Below are positions 9,459 through 18,039 of a DNA stretch of 46,588 nucleotides, piece by piece (positions within the stretch are counted from its first letter, which is position 1; each line of letters starts with the position of its first letter). The notes below the pieces were generated by a model, which was given only the letters and a program-made list of their open reading frames with translations, searched no databases and had not been told where the DNA came from. The stretch is from Rheinheimera sp. (GTDB lineage: Bacteria > Pseudomonadota > Gammaproteobacteria > Enterobacterales > Alteromonadaceae). The stretch covers positions 1-46,588 of the forward strand of contig SSFI01000029.1 of the NCBI GenBank assembly GCA_008015325.1, written 5' to 3'. The translations under genes were made by a program, and so were the position numbers.

Positions 9459-9485
9459 AGCCGGCGCAATGCCGGCTCTTTTATT
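9459..9485 (+). terminator. Rho-independent terminator after cohesin-like gene
   Basis: A 7-base stem AGCCGGC (9459-9465), 5-base loop and perfect complement (9471-9477), followed by CTTTTATT. It lies 20 bases after the stop codon of the cohesin-like gene. It closes the nuclease/cohesin unit and separates it from the GGDEF-EAL operon. Confidence 0.85.
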
Positions 9486-9710
9486 GCTAAATACCACTCT
9501 GCACCAGTGTCACAGCCATCCCAACCCTCCCTGCATCCGAAAGCCGGACTATCGCAGCAGAGATCTTTGAGTCAGCAGAGTTTTACTGCTATCGTTGTAA
9601 CGTTTACTCATCCGGGTAAAACGCTTTTAATTCATTGTATCAATTGAACAATCAGTATCTTGGCTCGCGACGCCCCCGCGAGATTAACTGAACCGGCTTG
9701 CTGAGGTTGC

Positions 9711-12017
9711 ATGTTAGATTCGTTGCGTAGTCGACTCATCCTGTTGTTGCTTGGCATGCTTGCCTTTATGACGGTTGCAATGGGATACGCTGCACTTGGC
9801 GCCATGCAACGCGACAGCGCCGCCCAGGCACGTCAGGCGCTGGATGTCGCCAGCCGGGTCTTCCAGGAAGCATTGAGCAATAGAGCCACTCAGCTTGGCA
9901 ATTCTGTTCGCCTGGTTGCCAGCGATTTTGGCTTCCGTCAGGCCGTTGCGCTGCGCGAACAGGACACTATCGCCTCAGTGCTCGAGAATCATGGCAGCCG
10001 TATCGATGCGACTTTAACCGTACTACTGACACCACAAGGCGATCTGATCGCCAGCAGTGGCCAGCAGGTCAGTCAGGCCCAGATCAGTCAGTTGTTTAAA
10101 GATATGCGGTTGTCCGGACAAGACTCAGTATCCGACATTGCCCATATCGGCGGTCAGGCTTATCAGATGGTGATGGTACCGGTCAAAGCACCACAGCTAA
10201 TCGCCTGGGTGGCGATGGGTTTTTCATTGGATACCGCCCTGGCTAATCAGATTAAAGCGCTCACCGACCTCGATATCAGCTTTGTTTTTGCCGGCGGCAC
10301 TGCCAATGCCGCACTGCTGGCCAGCACTTTACCGGCCGATTTGCACCCCGAACATACCAGCATGAGCGGCGATCAACAGTTAGCGGTGCTGGATCAGCCG
10401 TTACTGACCACGCAAAAAGCTTTAGATCGGGCTGGGACCATCCAGGCGTTATTACATTTGTCGACAGCCCCCTGGCAGGAAACTTATCAGCAGGCGCGGG
10501 CACAATTGCTGGCGATTTTTGGCTTAGGTCTGACGCTGGCTGTGTTGTTTGCGGTCACACTGGCGCGCAGTATCACTGAACCGCTGCAGTTACTGACGCA
10601 ATTCGCCCGGGCCATCGGTTTAGGTCAAGCCTTGCCACCTCCAGCCATCAAAGGCGGTGAAGTCGGTCTGCTCAGTGACACCTTACAAAAAATGCAGCAC
10701 GACATCCGCCAGCGTGAACAACAGATTCTGTTTCAGGCGCAACACGACACTTTAACCGGGCTGGCAAACCGTTATCTGGTCGAACTGCAGCTGCCGACGC
10801 GGCTCAGCAATCAGCCGTTGTGGCTGCTGCTGGTCAATATCAAAGATTTTAAACACGTCAACGACGCCTTTGGCTATAAAAACGGCGATTCGTTACTCGA
10901 GCAGCTGGCGCAGCGGTTACGCAGTGCTTTTCCGCTCGCGGCGATGATTGCACGCCTCGGCGGTGATGAGTTTCTGCTGGTCAGCCCGACAGCGCTGCAA
11001 CCAGCGGACCTGCCGGCGCTGCAACACCAGTTGTCGACGGATTTTAGTCTGGACAATTCGCGGTTGAATCTGAAGCTGGCGATGGCGCTGTATCAGGTGC
11101 CGGCCTACACCGACAACGCCAATGACGCGCTGCGTCGGGTTGAAATTGCCATGGTGCACGCCAAAGCAAGTCACCAGCTGATTGCTGAATACCAGCCTGG
11201 TCAGGATGAAAGCCATCAGCGCGAACTGACTTTATTACATGATTTACCGCTGTCGTTGCAGTCTGGCCATATGTTTGTGGTCTACCAGCCAAAAGTCAGC
11301 CTGCGCCAGCGTCAGGCCAGCTCTGCTGAAGCGCTGATCCGCTGGCAACACCCGCAGCTGGGGTTTGTACCGCCGGATGAATTTATCCGGCTGGCCGAGC
11401 ACTCTGGGCTGATTTCCCGCGTCACCGACTGGATGATAGTACAGGTGATTAGCCAGCTGGCGAGTTGGCGCGACCAGGGCATTGAGCTGACCGTTGCCGT
11501 CAATCTGTCGGCCTATGATTTACTCAGCAGCGACTTACCCGGCCAAATCGCAGCGCTGTTGCAACAACATCAATTACCGGCTTCAGCGCTGGCGCTGGAG
11601 GTCACCGAAGGCGCAGTGATGCAGGACCCGCAACAGGTCATTCAGAACCTGCAAATCCTGCGGCAGATGGGCATAGAACTGGCGATAGATGATTTTGGCA
11701 CCGGTCAGTCCTCACTGGCCTATTTAAAGCGCCTGCCGGTGCACGAAGTGAAAATAGACCGGGCTTTTGTCAAAGATATTGAGCATAATCATAACGATGC
11801 GCTGATAGTCCAAACCACAGCTGAACTGGCGCACGGCCTGGGTTTACTGGTCACTGCCGAAGGCCTGGAAAACCTGGCGGGCCTCGCCAAACTGCAGGCT
11901 GCCGGTATTGATAAAGTACAGGGTTATTATTTCTCCAAACCGCTCAAAGCCGCCGATTTTGCGCAGTGGCTGGCGGAATTCCAGCAACAACACCAGCAAT
12001 GGTTTCCAGAGGTCTGA
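9711..12017 (+). CDS. Cache-HAMP-GGDEF-EAL c-di-GMP phosphodiesterase
   Basis: Inner-membrane c-di-GMP enzyme of 768 residues. TM1 is near residues 8-30, then a periplasmic double-Cache-like sensor, TM2 near 263-285, HAMP (about 285-335), GGDEF (about 345-500) and EAL (515-760). The EAL active site looks intact: E540 in EALIRW, LEVTE, IDDFGTG, VKIDR, TAEGLEN and VQGYYFSKPL. The GGDEF signature (417-421) is present, but the first metal-binding Asp of the PleD-type D-x-D-x-FK motif is Asn376 (VNIKDFKHVND) and the RxxD inhibitory site is missing. The domain may therefore bind GTP as a regulator rather than make c-di-GMP. The stop overlaps the DUF3034 start (TGATG), so the two are probably co-translated. 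Family secure; net phosphodiesterase direction inferred. Confidence 0.95.
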   Translation: MLDSLRSRLILLLLGMLAFMTVAMGYAALGAMQRDSAAQARQALDVASRVFQEALSNRATQLGNSVRLVASDFGFRQAVALREQDTIASVLENHGSRIDATLTVLLTPQGDLIASSGQQVSQAQISQLFKDMRLSGQDSVSDIAHIGGQAYQMVMVPVKAPQLIAWVAMGFSLDTALANQIKALTDLDISFVFAGGTANAALLASTLPADLHPEHTSMSGDQQLAVLDQPLLTTQKALDRAGTIQALLHLSTAPWQETYQQARAQLLAIFGLGLTLAVLFAVTLARSITEPLQLLTQFARAIGLGQALPPPAIKGGEVGLLSDTLQKMQHDIRQREQQILFQAQHDTLTGLANRYLVELQLPTRLSNQPLWLLLVNIKDFKHVNDAFGYKNGDSLLEQLAQRLRSAFPLAAMIARLGGDEFLLVSPTALQPADLPALQHQLSTDFSLDNSRLNLKLAMALYQVPAYTDNANDALRRVEIAMVHAKASHQLIAEYQPGQDESHQRELTLLHDLPLSLQSGHMFVVYQPKVSLRQRQASSAEALIRWQHPQLGFVPPDEFIRLAEHSGLISRVTDWMIVQVISQLASWRDQGIELTVAVNLSAYDLLSSDLPGQIAALLQQHQLPASALALEVTEGAVMQDPQQVIQNLQILRQMGIELAIDDFGTGQSSLAYLKRLPVHEVKIDRAFVKDIEHNHNDALIVQTTAELAHGLGLLVTAEGLENLAGLAKLQAAGIDKVQGYYFSKPLKAADFAQWLAEFQQQHQQWFPEV

Positions 12018-12862
12018 TGCAAACATTCGCTAAAAACATTGCCGCCCTGCTGTTGCTGAGCAGCCTTGACGCTTATGGCGCTGGCAGCAAAGTACTGGCT
12101 ACCGGCGGCGCAACCAGTATTGAAGGCGGTGCCGGCGGCGGTATTGTGCCCTGGGCAGTGATCAATGGTTACGGCAGCTCTGGCCAGTGGTCGGTCACAG
12201 GCGCCGTCAGTCAGGTCGGTGTCGACGACTTTACCCTCAACAGCCGCAGCATCAGCCTGTCTTATGACAATAAATATGAACTCAGCCTGGGCCGCCAGCA
12301 GCTGCAACTGGACAGCATGGGCGGCGAGCTGAACCAGCAAATCATTGGCCTGAAATACAAAATTGCCGGTGAGTTGCTGTATAGCGCCATGCCGCAAATC
12401 AGCATCGGCGTGCAGCAGAAAAAACAACTGGATTTTGCCGTCCCGGCAGCCGTAGGCGCACGTGATGAACAAGGTACTGACATCTATCTGGCTGCCAGCA
12501 AAGTCTGGCTGGACGCAGTCTGGGGCCGCAATGTGCTGCTCAATGCCACAGTGCGGGCCACCAAAGGGCTGCAAACCGGTCTGCTTGGTTTTGGCACCAG
12601 CAGTGACAATGGCTATCAATATGTTGGCGAATTCTCCGCCGTTTTGCTGCTAACCCCGCAATGGGCTATTGGGGCTGAATTCAAACAGAAACCGGATGAA
12701 CTGGCTTTTGCCCGCGAAGATCACTGGCGCGACCTGTTTGTCGCCTGGTTTGCCAACAAACATCTGAGTGTTGTGGCCGGTCACGTCGACCTTGGCAGCA
12801 TCGCTACTTTCCGCAATCAGACCGGCTATTATCTGGCCCTGGAGTCGACATGGGCATTTTGA
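12017..12862 (+). CDS. DUF3034-family outer-membrane-like protein
   Basis: A 281-residue exported protein whose signal peptide ends DAYG/AGS. The mature start GGATSIEGGAGGGIVPWA is the hallmark of DUF3034 proteins. The rest is rich in alternating beta-strand sequence and ends in aromatic Phe (LALESTWAF), as expected for an outer-membrane barrel. I chose the ATG at 12017 because it overlaps the upstream stop codon by one base and gives a clean signal peptide; an ATG at 11966 would start inside the EAL domain. It overlaps the truncated hemoglobin gene by 13 bases. Molecular function is not established for this family to my knowledge; the operon suggests a link with c-di-GMP or oxygen/NO sensing. 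Confidence 0.88.
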   Translation: MQTFAKNIAALLLLSSLDAYGAGSKVLATGGATSIEGGAGGGIVPWAVINGYGSSGQWSVTGAVSQVGVDDFTLNSRSISLSYDNKYELSLGRQQLQLDSMGGELNQQIIGLKYKIAGELLYSAMPQISIGVQQKKQLDFAVPAAVGARDEQGTDIYLAASKVWLDAVWGRNVLLNATVRATKGLQTGLLGFGTSSDNGYQYVGEFSAVLLLTPQWAIGAEFKQKPDELAFAREDHWRDLFVAWFANKHLSVVAGHVDLGSIATFRNQTGYYLALESTWAF

Positions 12863-13272
12863 TCCGCGCACTGCTGCTGTTGGTACTAACCGGCTGCAGC
12901 AGCTCCCCCGAACCAAAAGACTGGTTATATCAGCAGCTTGGTGGAGCGCCTGGCCTCGAACAACTGGCCGACGGCCTGCTGCGCGAAATTGAACAAGACC
13001 GGCAAATCGTCCATCACTTTAAGGACACGGATATCGCCAGATTCCGCAAGCTGTTAATTGAGCAATTCTGCGAACTCAGCGGCGGCCCCTGTAAATACAG
13101 CGGCGCGACCATGCAGGAAAGCCATACCGGCTTTCAGATCACCGAAGCAGATTTTGATAATCTGGTCGGGCATTTAATCAAAGTGATGACAGAACAGCAG
13201 GTACCGGTCGCAGCGCAAAACCGCTTATTGGCCAAGTTAGCACCGATGTACAAGGACGTGGTTTATCGCTGA
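12850..13272 (+). CDS. Group 1-like truncated hemoglobin, lipoprotein form
   Basis: A 140-residue protein. The first 16 residues form a lipoprotein signal with lipobox LTGC (Cys16), so the heme protein should be exported and lipid-anchored. The remainder follows the truncated-hemoglobin pattern: LYQQLGGAPGLEQLADGLL, then ELSGGPCKYSGATMQESHTGFQIT, where His92 fits the proximal F8 heme ligand, then DFDNLVGHLIKVM. Truncated hemoglobins bind O2 or NO; most are cytoplasmic, which makes the lipobox notable. It overlaps DUF3034 by 13 bases at the start. At the 3' end it overlaps the convergent solute-binding gene by 10 bases. Fold assignment is strong; heme ligand chemistry and location are inferred. 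Confidence 0.9.
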   Translation: MGILIRALLLLVLTGCSSSPEPKDWLYQQLGGAPGLEQLADGLLREIEQDRQIVHHFKDTDIARFRKLLIEQFCELSGGPCKYSGATMQESHTGFQITEADFDNLVGHLIKVMTEQQVPVAAQNRLLAKLAPMYKDVVYR

Positions 13273-14051
13273 GCCGGCGGAAAACCGGCCTGTTGATAAT
13301 AAGACCCATACAGCTGTTGCAGTTGGCCAGTCTGATACAACTTTTGCATGCCACGGTCAAAGTCAGCGGCCAGTTGCCGGCCGGCGAAAGTATTCTGAAA
13401 TACCGGATACAACGCCTGAGCAGGCGCTAGTTGTCGCTGTTGCAGCTTCTTACGCAGTTCGTCCGGCACATTATCCTGATAGCTGATATAAGCGTCTAAC
13501 CGGCCGTATTGCAGCATATCAAAGCCAAATTTTTCCGCTGAGACTTCAATCCCATTCACCGTGACCGGCAGATAGTCGCCATAGTCATAGCCCAGCATCC
13601 AGCCAACGGCTTTGCCTTGCAGCGATTGCAAATCATTCACCTGCTGCAGGCTGAACAGCTGCACTGGTGGGTCCATATTCAGCTGCCACTGTGGCACGAA
13701 GCGCCGCTCCCCGTTGCCAAGAAAATCGGCCAGCAACACATCAGCCCAGCCGGCATAAAACATTTGTTTGGCGCGTTTCCAGTTGGTTACCCGGATATTC
13801 AGCTCGATGTCCGACTGCGCTAACGCGGCTCGCAGCACATCAAAATACAGGCCGGTACCATCGGGTTTAGTGAAATCCCCCCAGGCCCCAGCGACCACAG
13901 TCAGGGTTTTGGCCTGAGTCAGTGCAGAACTACAGAGCAAAATCACCGCAAACACCAGCGGAATCCCAGCGCTGAGAACACCGCGCCCTTGCGGCTTGCA
14001 CTGTTGTTTGCACCGGCGTCTGTATTGCTGTCTGCACCAGGCTAAAGCCAA
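13263..14051 (-). CDS. Periplasmic solute-binding-type protein (SBP_bac_3)
   Basis: Transporter-substrate-binding domain of the amino-acid-binding type: TLTVVAGAWGDFTKPDGTGLYFDVLRAAL, WKRAKQMFYAGWADVLLADF, then a second lobe (GKAVGWMLGYDYGDYLP, YGRLDAYISYQDN). A hydrophobic signal (GIPLVFAVILLCSSALTQA) precedes the domain. No permease or ATPase genes adjoin it, so it may be a stand-alone sensor or scavenger. Start: the longest frame begins with ATG at 14150 but would overlap the divergent dehydrogenase start and put about 60 basic residues before the signal. A TTG at 14051 has GGAG 7 bases upstream, so I propose it, though it still leaves a long basic N-region. The start is uncertain; the body is secure. 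Confidence 0.8.
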   Translation of the reverse strand: MALAWCRQQYRRRCKQQCKPQGRGVLSAGIPLVFAVILLCSSALTQAKTLTVVAGAWGDFTKPDGTGLYFDVLRAALAQSDIELNIRVTNWKRAKQMFYAGWADVLLADFLGNGERRFVPQWQLNMDPPVQLFSLQQVNDLQSLQGKAVGWMLGYDYGDYLPVTVNGIEVSAEKFGFDMLQYGRLDAYISYQDNVPDELRKKLQQRQLAPAQALYPVFQNTFAGRQLAADFDRGMQKLYQTGQLQQLYGSYYQQAGFPPAQR

Positions 14052-14141
14052 GGCTGTACTCCGGATAAGTTTAAAAAGTGCTTTATTTTTAGAGTGATGC
14101 TCTGGTAAAAGCAACCTTTTGCCGAAGATGGATAAAGTTTT

Positions 14142-15128
14142 ATGCATCACATCGTGTTGCTGGACGCGGACACGCTCCAGGGCGCCGATTTATCTGCACT
14201 GCAGCTGCATGGCTGTACTCTGCAGCTGTACCCGTCCACCACAGCTGCCGAACTACCGCACCGGCTGCAACAAGCCACTGTAGTGATCAGCAATAAAGTA
14301 GTGTTAGATGCCAGCATGCTGGCGCAGGCACCGCAGTTACAGCTGATTTGTGTCGCCGCTACCGGCACCAATAATGTTGACCTGGCGGCGGCAACAGCCC
14401 GCAATATTCAGGTCTGTAATGTGCGGGATTATGCGCTGGATGCCGTGCCGCAGCACGCTATGGCATTATTGCTGGCGCTGAACAATCAGATTGTGTTGCA
14501 GCAACAAGCCATTTATCGCGGCGACTGGAGCCGCAGTCCGGTGTTCTGCCTGCATCAGCAGCCGATCCAAAGTCTGGCCGGCAAGATTTTTACCGTGGTG
14601 GGTTATGGCGGACTAGGCCAGGCCACGGCCGCTTTAGCCAAAGCCTTTGGCATGCACATTTGTGTGGCTGAACGCCCGGGTGCTGCGGCCATCCGGCCAG
14701 GTCGGGTGCGCTTTCGTGATGCGCTGGCCCAAGCCGACGTGTTAAGCCTGCATTGCCCGGCGATTGCCGGCGCGCCAGCGTTACTTGGCGCAGAGGAATT
14801 AAGCTGGCTGAAACCGCAGGCGCTGCTGATTAATACTGCCCGCGGCGCGCTGATTGATGAACCGGCTCTGCTGCTGGCGTTACAGCAAAAGCAGCTGGCT
14901 GGTGCAGCGTTGGACGTGCTTTGTACCGAGCCGCCTGATCTGAACCATCCCTTTCTTCAAGCCCGACTGCCGAATTTGTTATTAAGCCCGCATCTGGCAT
15001 GGGCAACTACAGAATCAATGCAACGTCTGGTCGGCCAACTGGCGGAAAATATCCTGGCATTTAATGCTGGCATGCCAGTGCGGACATGCAATATCATCAA
15101 ATCTTGTCCCTGTTCCCGGAGCTGCTGA
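14142..15128 (+). CDS. D-2-hydroxyacid dehydrogenase, hydroxypyruvate reductase-like
   Basis: NAD(P)H-dependent reductase of 2-oxoacids, 328 residues. The nucleotide-binding motif GYGGLG is at 154-159, with Glu177 in VAERPG ending the second strand, which points to NAD(H). The catalytic residues are all present: Arg234 (NTARGALID), Glu263 (CTEPP) and His284 (LSPHLAWAT). The HLAWAT ending and AERPG segment resemble HprA glycerate dehydrogenases more than PdxB or lactate dehydrogenase. Its stop overlaps the start of the TPR gene (TGATG). The ATG at 14142 is the first in frame; the ribosome site is weak. Family certain, exact substrate inferred. Confidence 0.9.
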   Translation: MHHIVLLDADTLQGADLSALQLHGCTLQLYPSTTAAELPHRLQQATVVISNKVVLDASMLAQAPQLQLICVAATGTNNVDLAAATARNIQVCNVRDYALDAVPQHAMALLLALNNQIVLQQQAIYRGDWSRSPVFCLHQQPIQSLAGKIFTVVGYGGLGQATAALAKAFGMHICVAERPGAAAIRPGRVRFRDALAQADVLSLHCPAIAGAPALLGAEELSWLKPQALLINTARGALIDEPALLLALQQKQLAGAALDVLCTEPPDLNHPFLQARLPNLLLSPHLAWATTESMQRLVGQLAENILAFNAGMPVRTCNIIKSCPCSRSC

Positions 15129-17119
15129 TGCGACTGATTTGCCTGATCCCTGCCCTGTTCTGGCTTGGCCATGCCAATGCACTGGATTTTCAGGCTGAAC
15201 GGAAAAACATCGAAGCAGACGCAAAAGCCACAGTGAATAAGCTCAGCACACTGCCAGCCGCCGAGCAAAATGCCGAATACTGGCTGCTGCTCAGTTACGG
15301 CTATATGCAGCTGCTGAATAAAGAAGGCGCCATCACTGCGGTGAATAAAGCACTGACCAGCACGCTGAGTGCGGCACGGAAAATCGAGGCGCTGCACCAC
15401 AAAGCACTGGTCTACGGCATTATGTTCCGTGACAGCAAAGCCGCGCTGGAACAACTGAAGCTGGCTGAAGCTGAACTGGACCAATACAACGGCGACGACA
15501 AACCAGAGCTTCAGACCAGTCTCTACGAAAGTTTTGCCCAAGGTTACAATCAACGGGGTGAGATTACTCAAGCGTTAAAATATGCCGAGCTCAGCGTGGC
15601 CATTGCTACAGAATTTCAACTGGAAAATGCCGAGTTAAAAAGCCGAATCACGGCTGGCCGGCTGGCGCTGCAACAAAACAACTACGCGCTGGCACAGCAA
15701 CAGCTGAGTAGGGCGTTGGAACTGGCGCAGCGCAGCGGCGATAAAGCATCAATTGGCTCTATTCATCTGCGTCTGGGCATGGCCTACGACAAACTAGAAC
15801 TCTACGCTTTAGCAGGTGACCATCTGCTGCAGGCCGAACAGTTTTTGCAAATGCCGGAGCGACGTAACCAACTCACAACGGTCTTTTTGACCCAAATTGA
15901 ACACTTCCGGCAAACAGGCGAACTGAATAAAGCTGCGACGGCGGTCGAAAAAGCCCAACGTTTATTAACGGAACTGAAAGACCCATATTTAACCGCCCAA
16001 TTATTATCTGCGGAAGCACAGCTATTTCTGGCGCAACAGCAACCAGCCAAGGCTGAACAACAGTTACTGAAAGCGGCGCAGCTGTTCCAGCAGCTCGGTA
16101 ACCGCAGCATGCAGCATGAAACCAGTGTCGCATTGACCGAAATCGCCCTACAGCAACAACAACTGGCTAAAGCGCGTGCTTATCTGCCGCAGAACTTACA
16201 AATCGAGCAGCAACCAGTGTTTTTGCAGCGCAAATATTGGGACGCCCTGTCCCGCATCCATGCCAGCAGCGGCGAATGGCAACAAGCTTATCAGGCTGCC
16301 GTTGCCGCCAGCAAAGCCCAGTTTGAGATCCAGGCCAACCAGCAACGCCAGCATCTGGGGCAGCTGAGTACCGATTTACAGCAACAAAAACAATTGCAAC
16401 AGACGGGCCTGCAACACAGCCAGTGGCAAACCAGCACCTGGGCATTACTCGCCGCCTTACTGGCAAGCTGGCTCGGCATCTGGGGAGGCCTGCTGCGCCG
16501 AAAACGGCAACATCAGGACATTCCAAGCAGTCAGGTCTGGCTGAAAAACTGGGCAGAATTTACCCGGCAGCTGCGCAAGGATCAGCAAAAAGACGCATCA
16601 GTTTGTTTGTTTGCCTTACAAATTCAGCAAATTAGTGAATATAAACTCAAAGCAGGTGAACAAGGCCTGCGTAAAGCCATCAGCCGTCTGCTGGAACAAC
16701 TGCGCGGCCCACAGCTGCTGGATTCCACAGTGCACACCGACGTGTTGTGGCTGTCGGTACGACAGCCTGACGAGCGCTGGTTACAACAACTGCAACAGGC
16801 TTTGCTGGGGATCCAGCAACAATTGCCGGAGCAACCGGCTATTCGGCTTTGGCAGGGCGAACTCGAGACATTACTTGGCCACGACTGGCAGGAAGCGGAC
16901 CTCTACGGCTTACGGGAACTGGTGTGGTACAGCTGGCAGCAGCAAGTTGCAGCACCAGCTCAGATCTTACATTTTCAGCTGACCGCAACCCAGCCGGCGC
17001 CTTGCAGCTGGCAGGCTGATAATTTGCGTCAGGATATCAACAATGCCCTGACACTTGGATTGCTGCGTTTGCAATTCCAGCCGCTGACGCCAGAAGCGCC
17101 GGGCGCATCAACGCAATAA
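15128..17119 (+). CDS. TPR membrane protein with degenerate GGDEF domain
   Basis: A 663-residue exported TPR protein. Signal peptide MRLICLIPALFWLGHANA, helical TPR-type repeats to about residue 420, a TM helix near 438-457 (WALLAALLASWLGIWGGLL) followed by RRKRQ, then a cytoplasmic domain. That domain (about 475-590) follows GGDEF topology (VCLFALQIQQISEYKLKAGEQG ... RKAISRLLEQL) but the signature loop reads HTDVL where GGDEF should be, and the metal Asp residues are absent, so it cannot be a cyclase. The last 20 residues (NNALTLGLLRLQFQPL) look like the first helix and strand of an EAL domain, then the protein ends. I chose the ATG at 15128 because it overlaps the upstream stop and gives the signal peptide. 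It probably acts as a binding platform; function unknown. Confidence 0.85.
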   Translation: MRLICLIPALFWLGHANALDFQAERKNIEADAKATVNKLSTLPAAEQNAEYWLLLSYGYMQLLNKEGAITAVNKALTSTLSAARKIEALHHKALVYGIMFRDSKAALEQLKLAEAELDQYNGDDKPELQTSLYESFAQGYNQRGEITQALKYAELSVAIATEFQLENAELKSRITAGRLALQQNNYALAQQQLSRALELAQRSGDKASIGSIHLRLGMAYDKLELYALAGDHLLQAEQFLQMPERRNQLTTVFLTQIEHFRQTGELNKAATAVEKAQRLLTELKDPYLTAQLLSAEAQLFLAQQQPAKAEQQLLKAAQLFQQLGNRSMQHETSVALTEIALQQQQLAKARAYLPQNLQIEQQPVFLQRKYWDALSRIHASSGEWQQAYQAAVAASKAQFEIQANQQRQHLGQLSTDLQQQKQLQQTGLQHSQWQTSTWALLAALLASWLGIWGGLLRRKRQHQDIPSSQVWLKNWAEFTRQLRKDQQKDASVCLFALQIQQISEYKLKAGEQGLRKAISRLLEQLRGPQLLDSTVHTDVLWLSVRQPDERWLQQLQQALLGIQQQLPEQPAIRLWQGELETLLGHDWQEADLYGLRELVWYSWQQQVAAPAQILHFQLTATQPAPCSWQADNLRQDINNALTLGLLRLQFQPLTPEAPGASTQ

Positions 17120-17935
17120 AGCAGCCGGCACAGCGTATTGCCGCGCACCTTTGCCCGGCAACTCAAATGCCAGCTGCACGGCTTGAAGCGCCAGGCCTGC
17201 AGCGTCCTGATTACCCTGGCCATATTGCGGGTCACCCATTACCGGGTGACCAATCGCAGCGAAATGCCGCCGGATCTGATGCTTACGTCCACTAATCAGC
17301 GCCACATCCAGCACAGTACGCGACGGATTTTGCAGCTCGACGGCCAGACGAAATTGGGTACAACTGGCTTTACCATCCAGCGGCAGATTGATTTCGCCTT
17401 GTTGCAATAAAGCAGGCGCCAATGTTCCTAATACGGTGATGCGATAAGTTTTGCTGATACGCTGCTGCTGGATCAACTGGCTCAGAGTCGCGGCCATTGT
17501 TTTGTGATGGGCAATCAGCACCAGCCCGCTGGCTTCCCGGTCCAGCCGGTGCAGCAAAAACACCGGGCGCTGATTGGCGAAATGTTGCTCGACCTGCCGC
17601 AGCAGCGCCAGATGATCGCCCCACTCATTGCCTTGTGACAACAGACCAGGCGGCTTAAACCAGACGCTGTAAGTGCGCTCGTCAGCAAGCAACACCGGCT
17701 CGGGCGCTTTGCGCTGCAGAATGTCCTCATCATAATGCAGCTCCAGCACTGTCCCGCTGCCCACTTCGGTTTGTGCCCGGCGTAGCCTTTTATGCTGCTT
17801 GCCTTGCACAAGCTGCACAGCACCTTTATTCATCGCGTCTTTCAGCCGGCCTTTGGACAATTCAGGACAGGCCTGAACTAATAAATCTATCGCCTGAGCG
17901 GGCGCCGTGACCGGGATACGTCGGGTTAATTTCAT
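17108..17935 (-). CDS. RluA-family pseudouridine synthase
   Basis: RNA-modifying enzyme of 275 residues that would isomerise uridine to pseudouridine in rRNA or tRNA. The catalytic motif is HRLDREASGLV with Asp132; the family consensus HRLDxxTSG has Thr where this has Ala. Downstream blocks KTYRITVLG, SGRKHQIRRHFAAIGHPVMGDPQYG are typical. The N-terminus (KLTRRIPVT ... LSKGRLKDAMNKGAVQLV) fits an S4-like RNA-binding domain. Length is close to short RluA-type enzymes. The 3' end overlaps the convergent TPR gene by 12 bases. Target nucleotide cannot be named from sequence. Confidence 0.92.
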   Translation of the reverse strand: MKLTRRIPVTAPAQAIDLLVQACPELSKGRLKDAMNKGAVQLVQGKQHKRLRRAQTEVGSGTVLELHYDEDILQRKAPEPVLLADERTYSVWFKPPGLLSQGNEWGDHLALLRQVEQHFANQRPVFLLHRLDREASGLVLIAHHKTMAATLSQLIQQQRISKTYRITVLGTLAPALLQQGEINLPLDGKASCTQFRLAVELQNPSRTVLDVALISGRKHQIRRHFAAIGHPVMGDPQYGQGNQDAAGLALQAVQLAFELPGKGARQYAVPAALLR

Positions 17936-18039
17936 AAATAATTCAGCTTTTTAACAATAATTCAGCGGCTCTGCGGCAGTTCAGCCGGGATTCAGAGCCT
18001 TGGGCTGAGGATCATACCAAAGCCCCCGGAGAATCAGCT

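Noticed and set aside
9441-9647. 68-residue frame after the cohesin-like gene
   Set aside because: It runs through the terminator hairpin and has no start signal.
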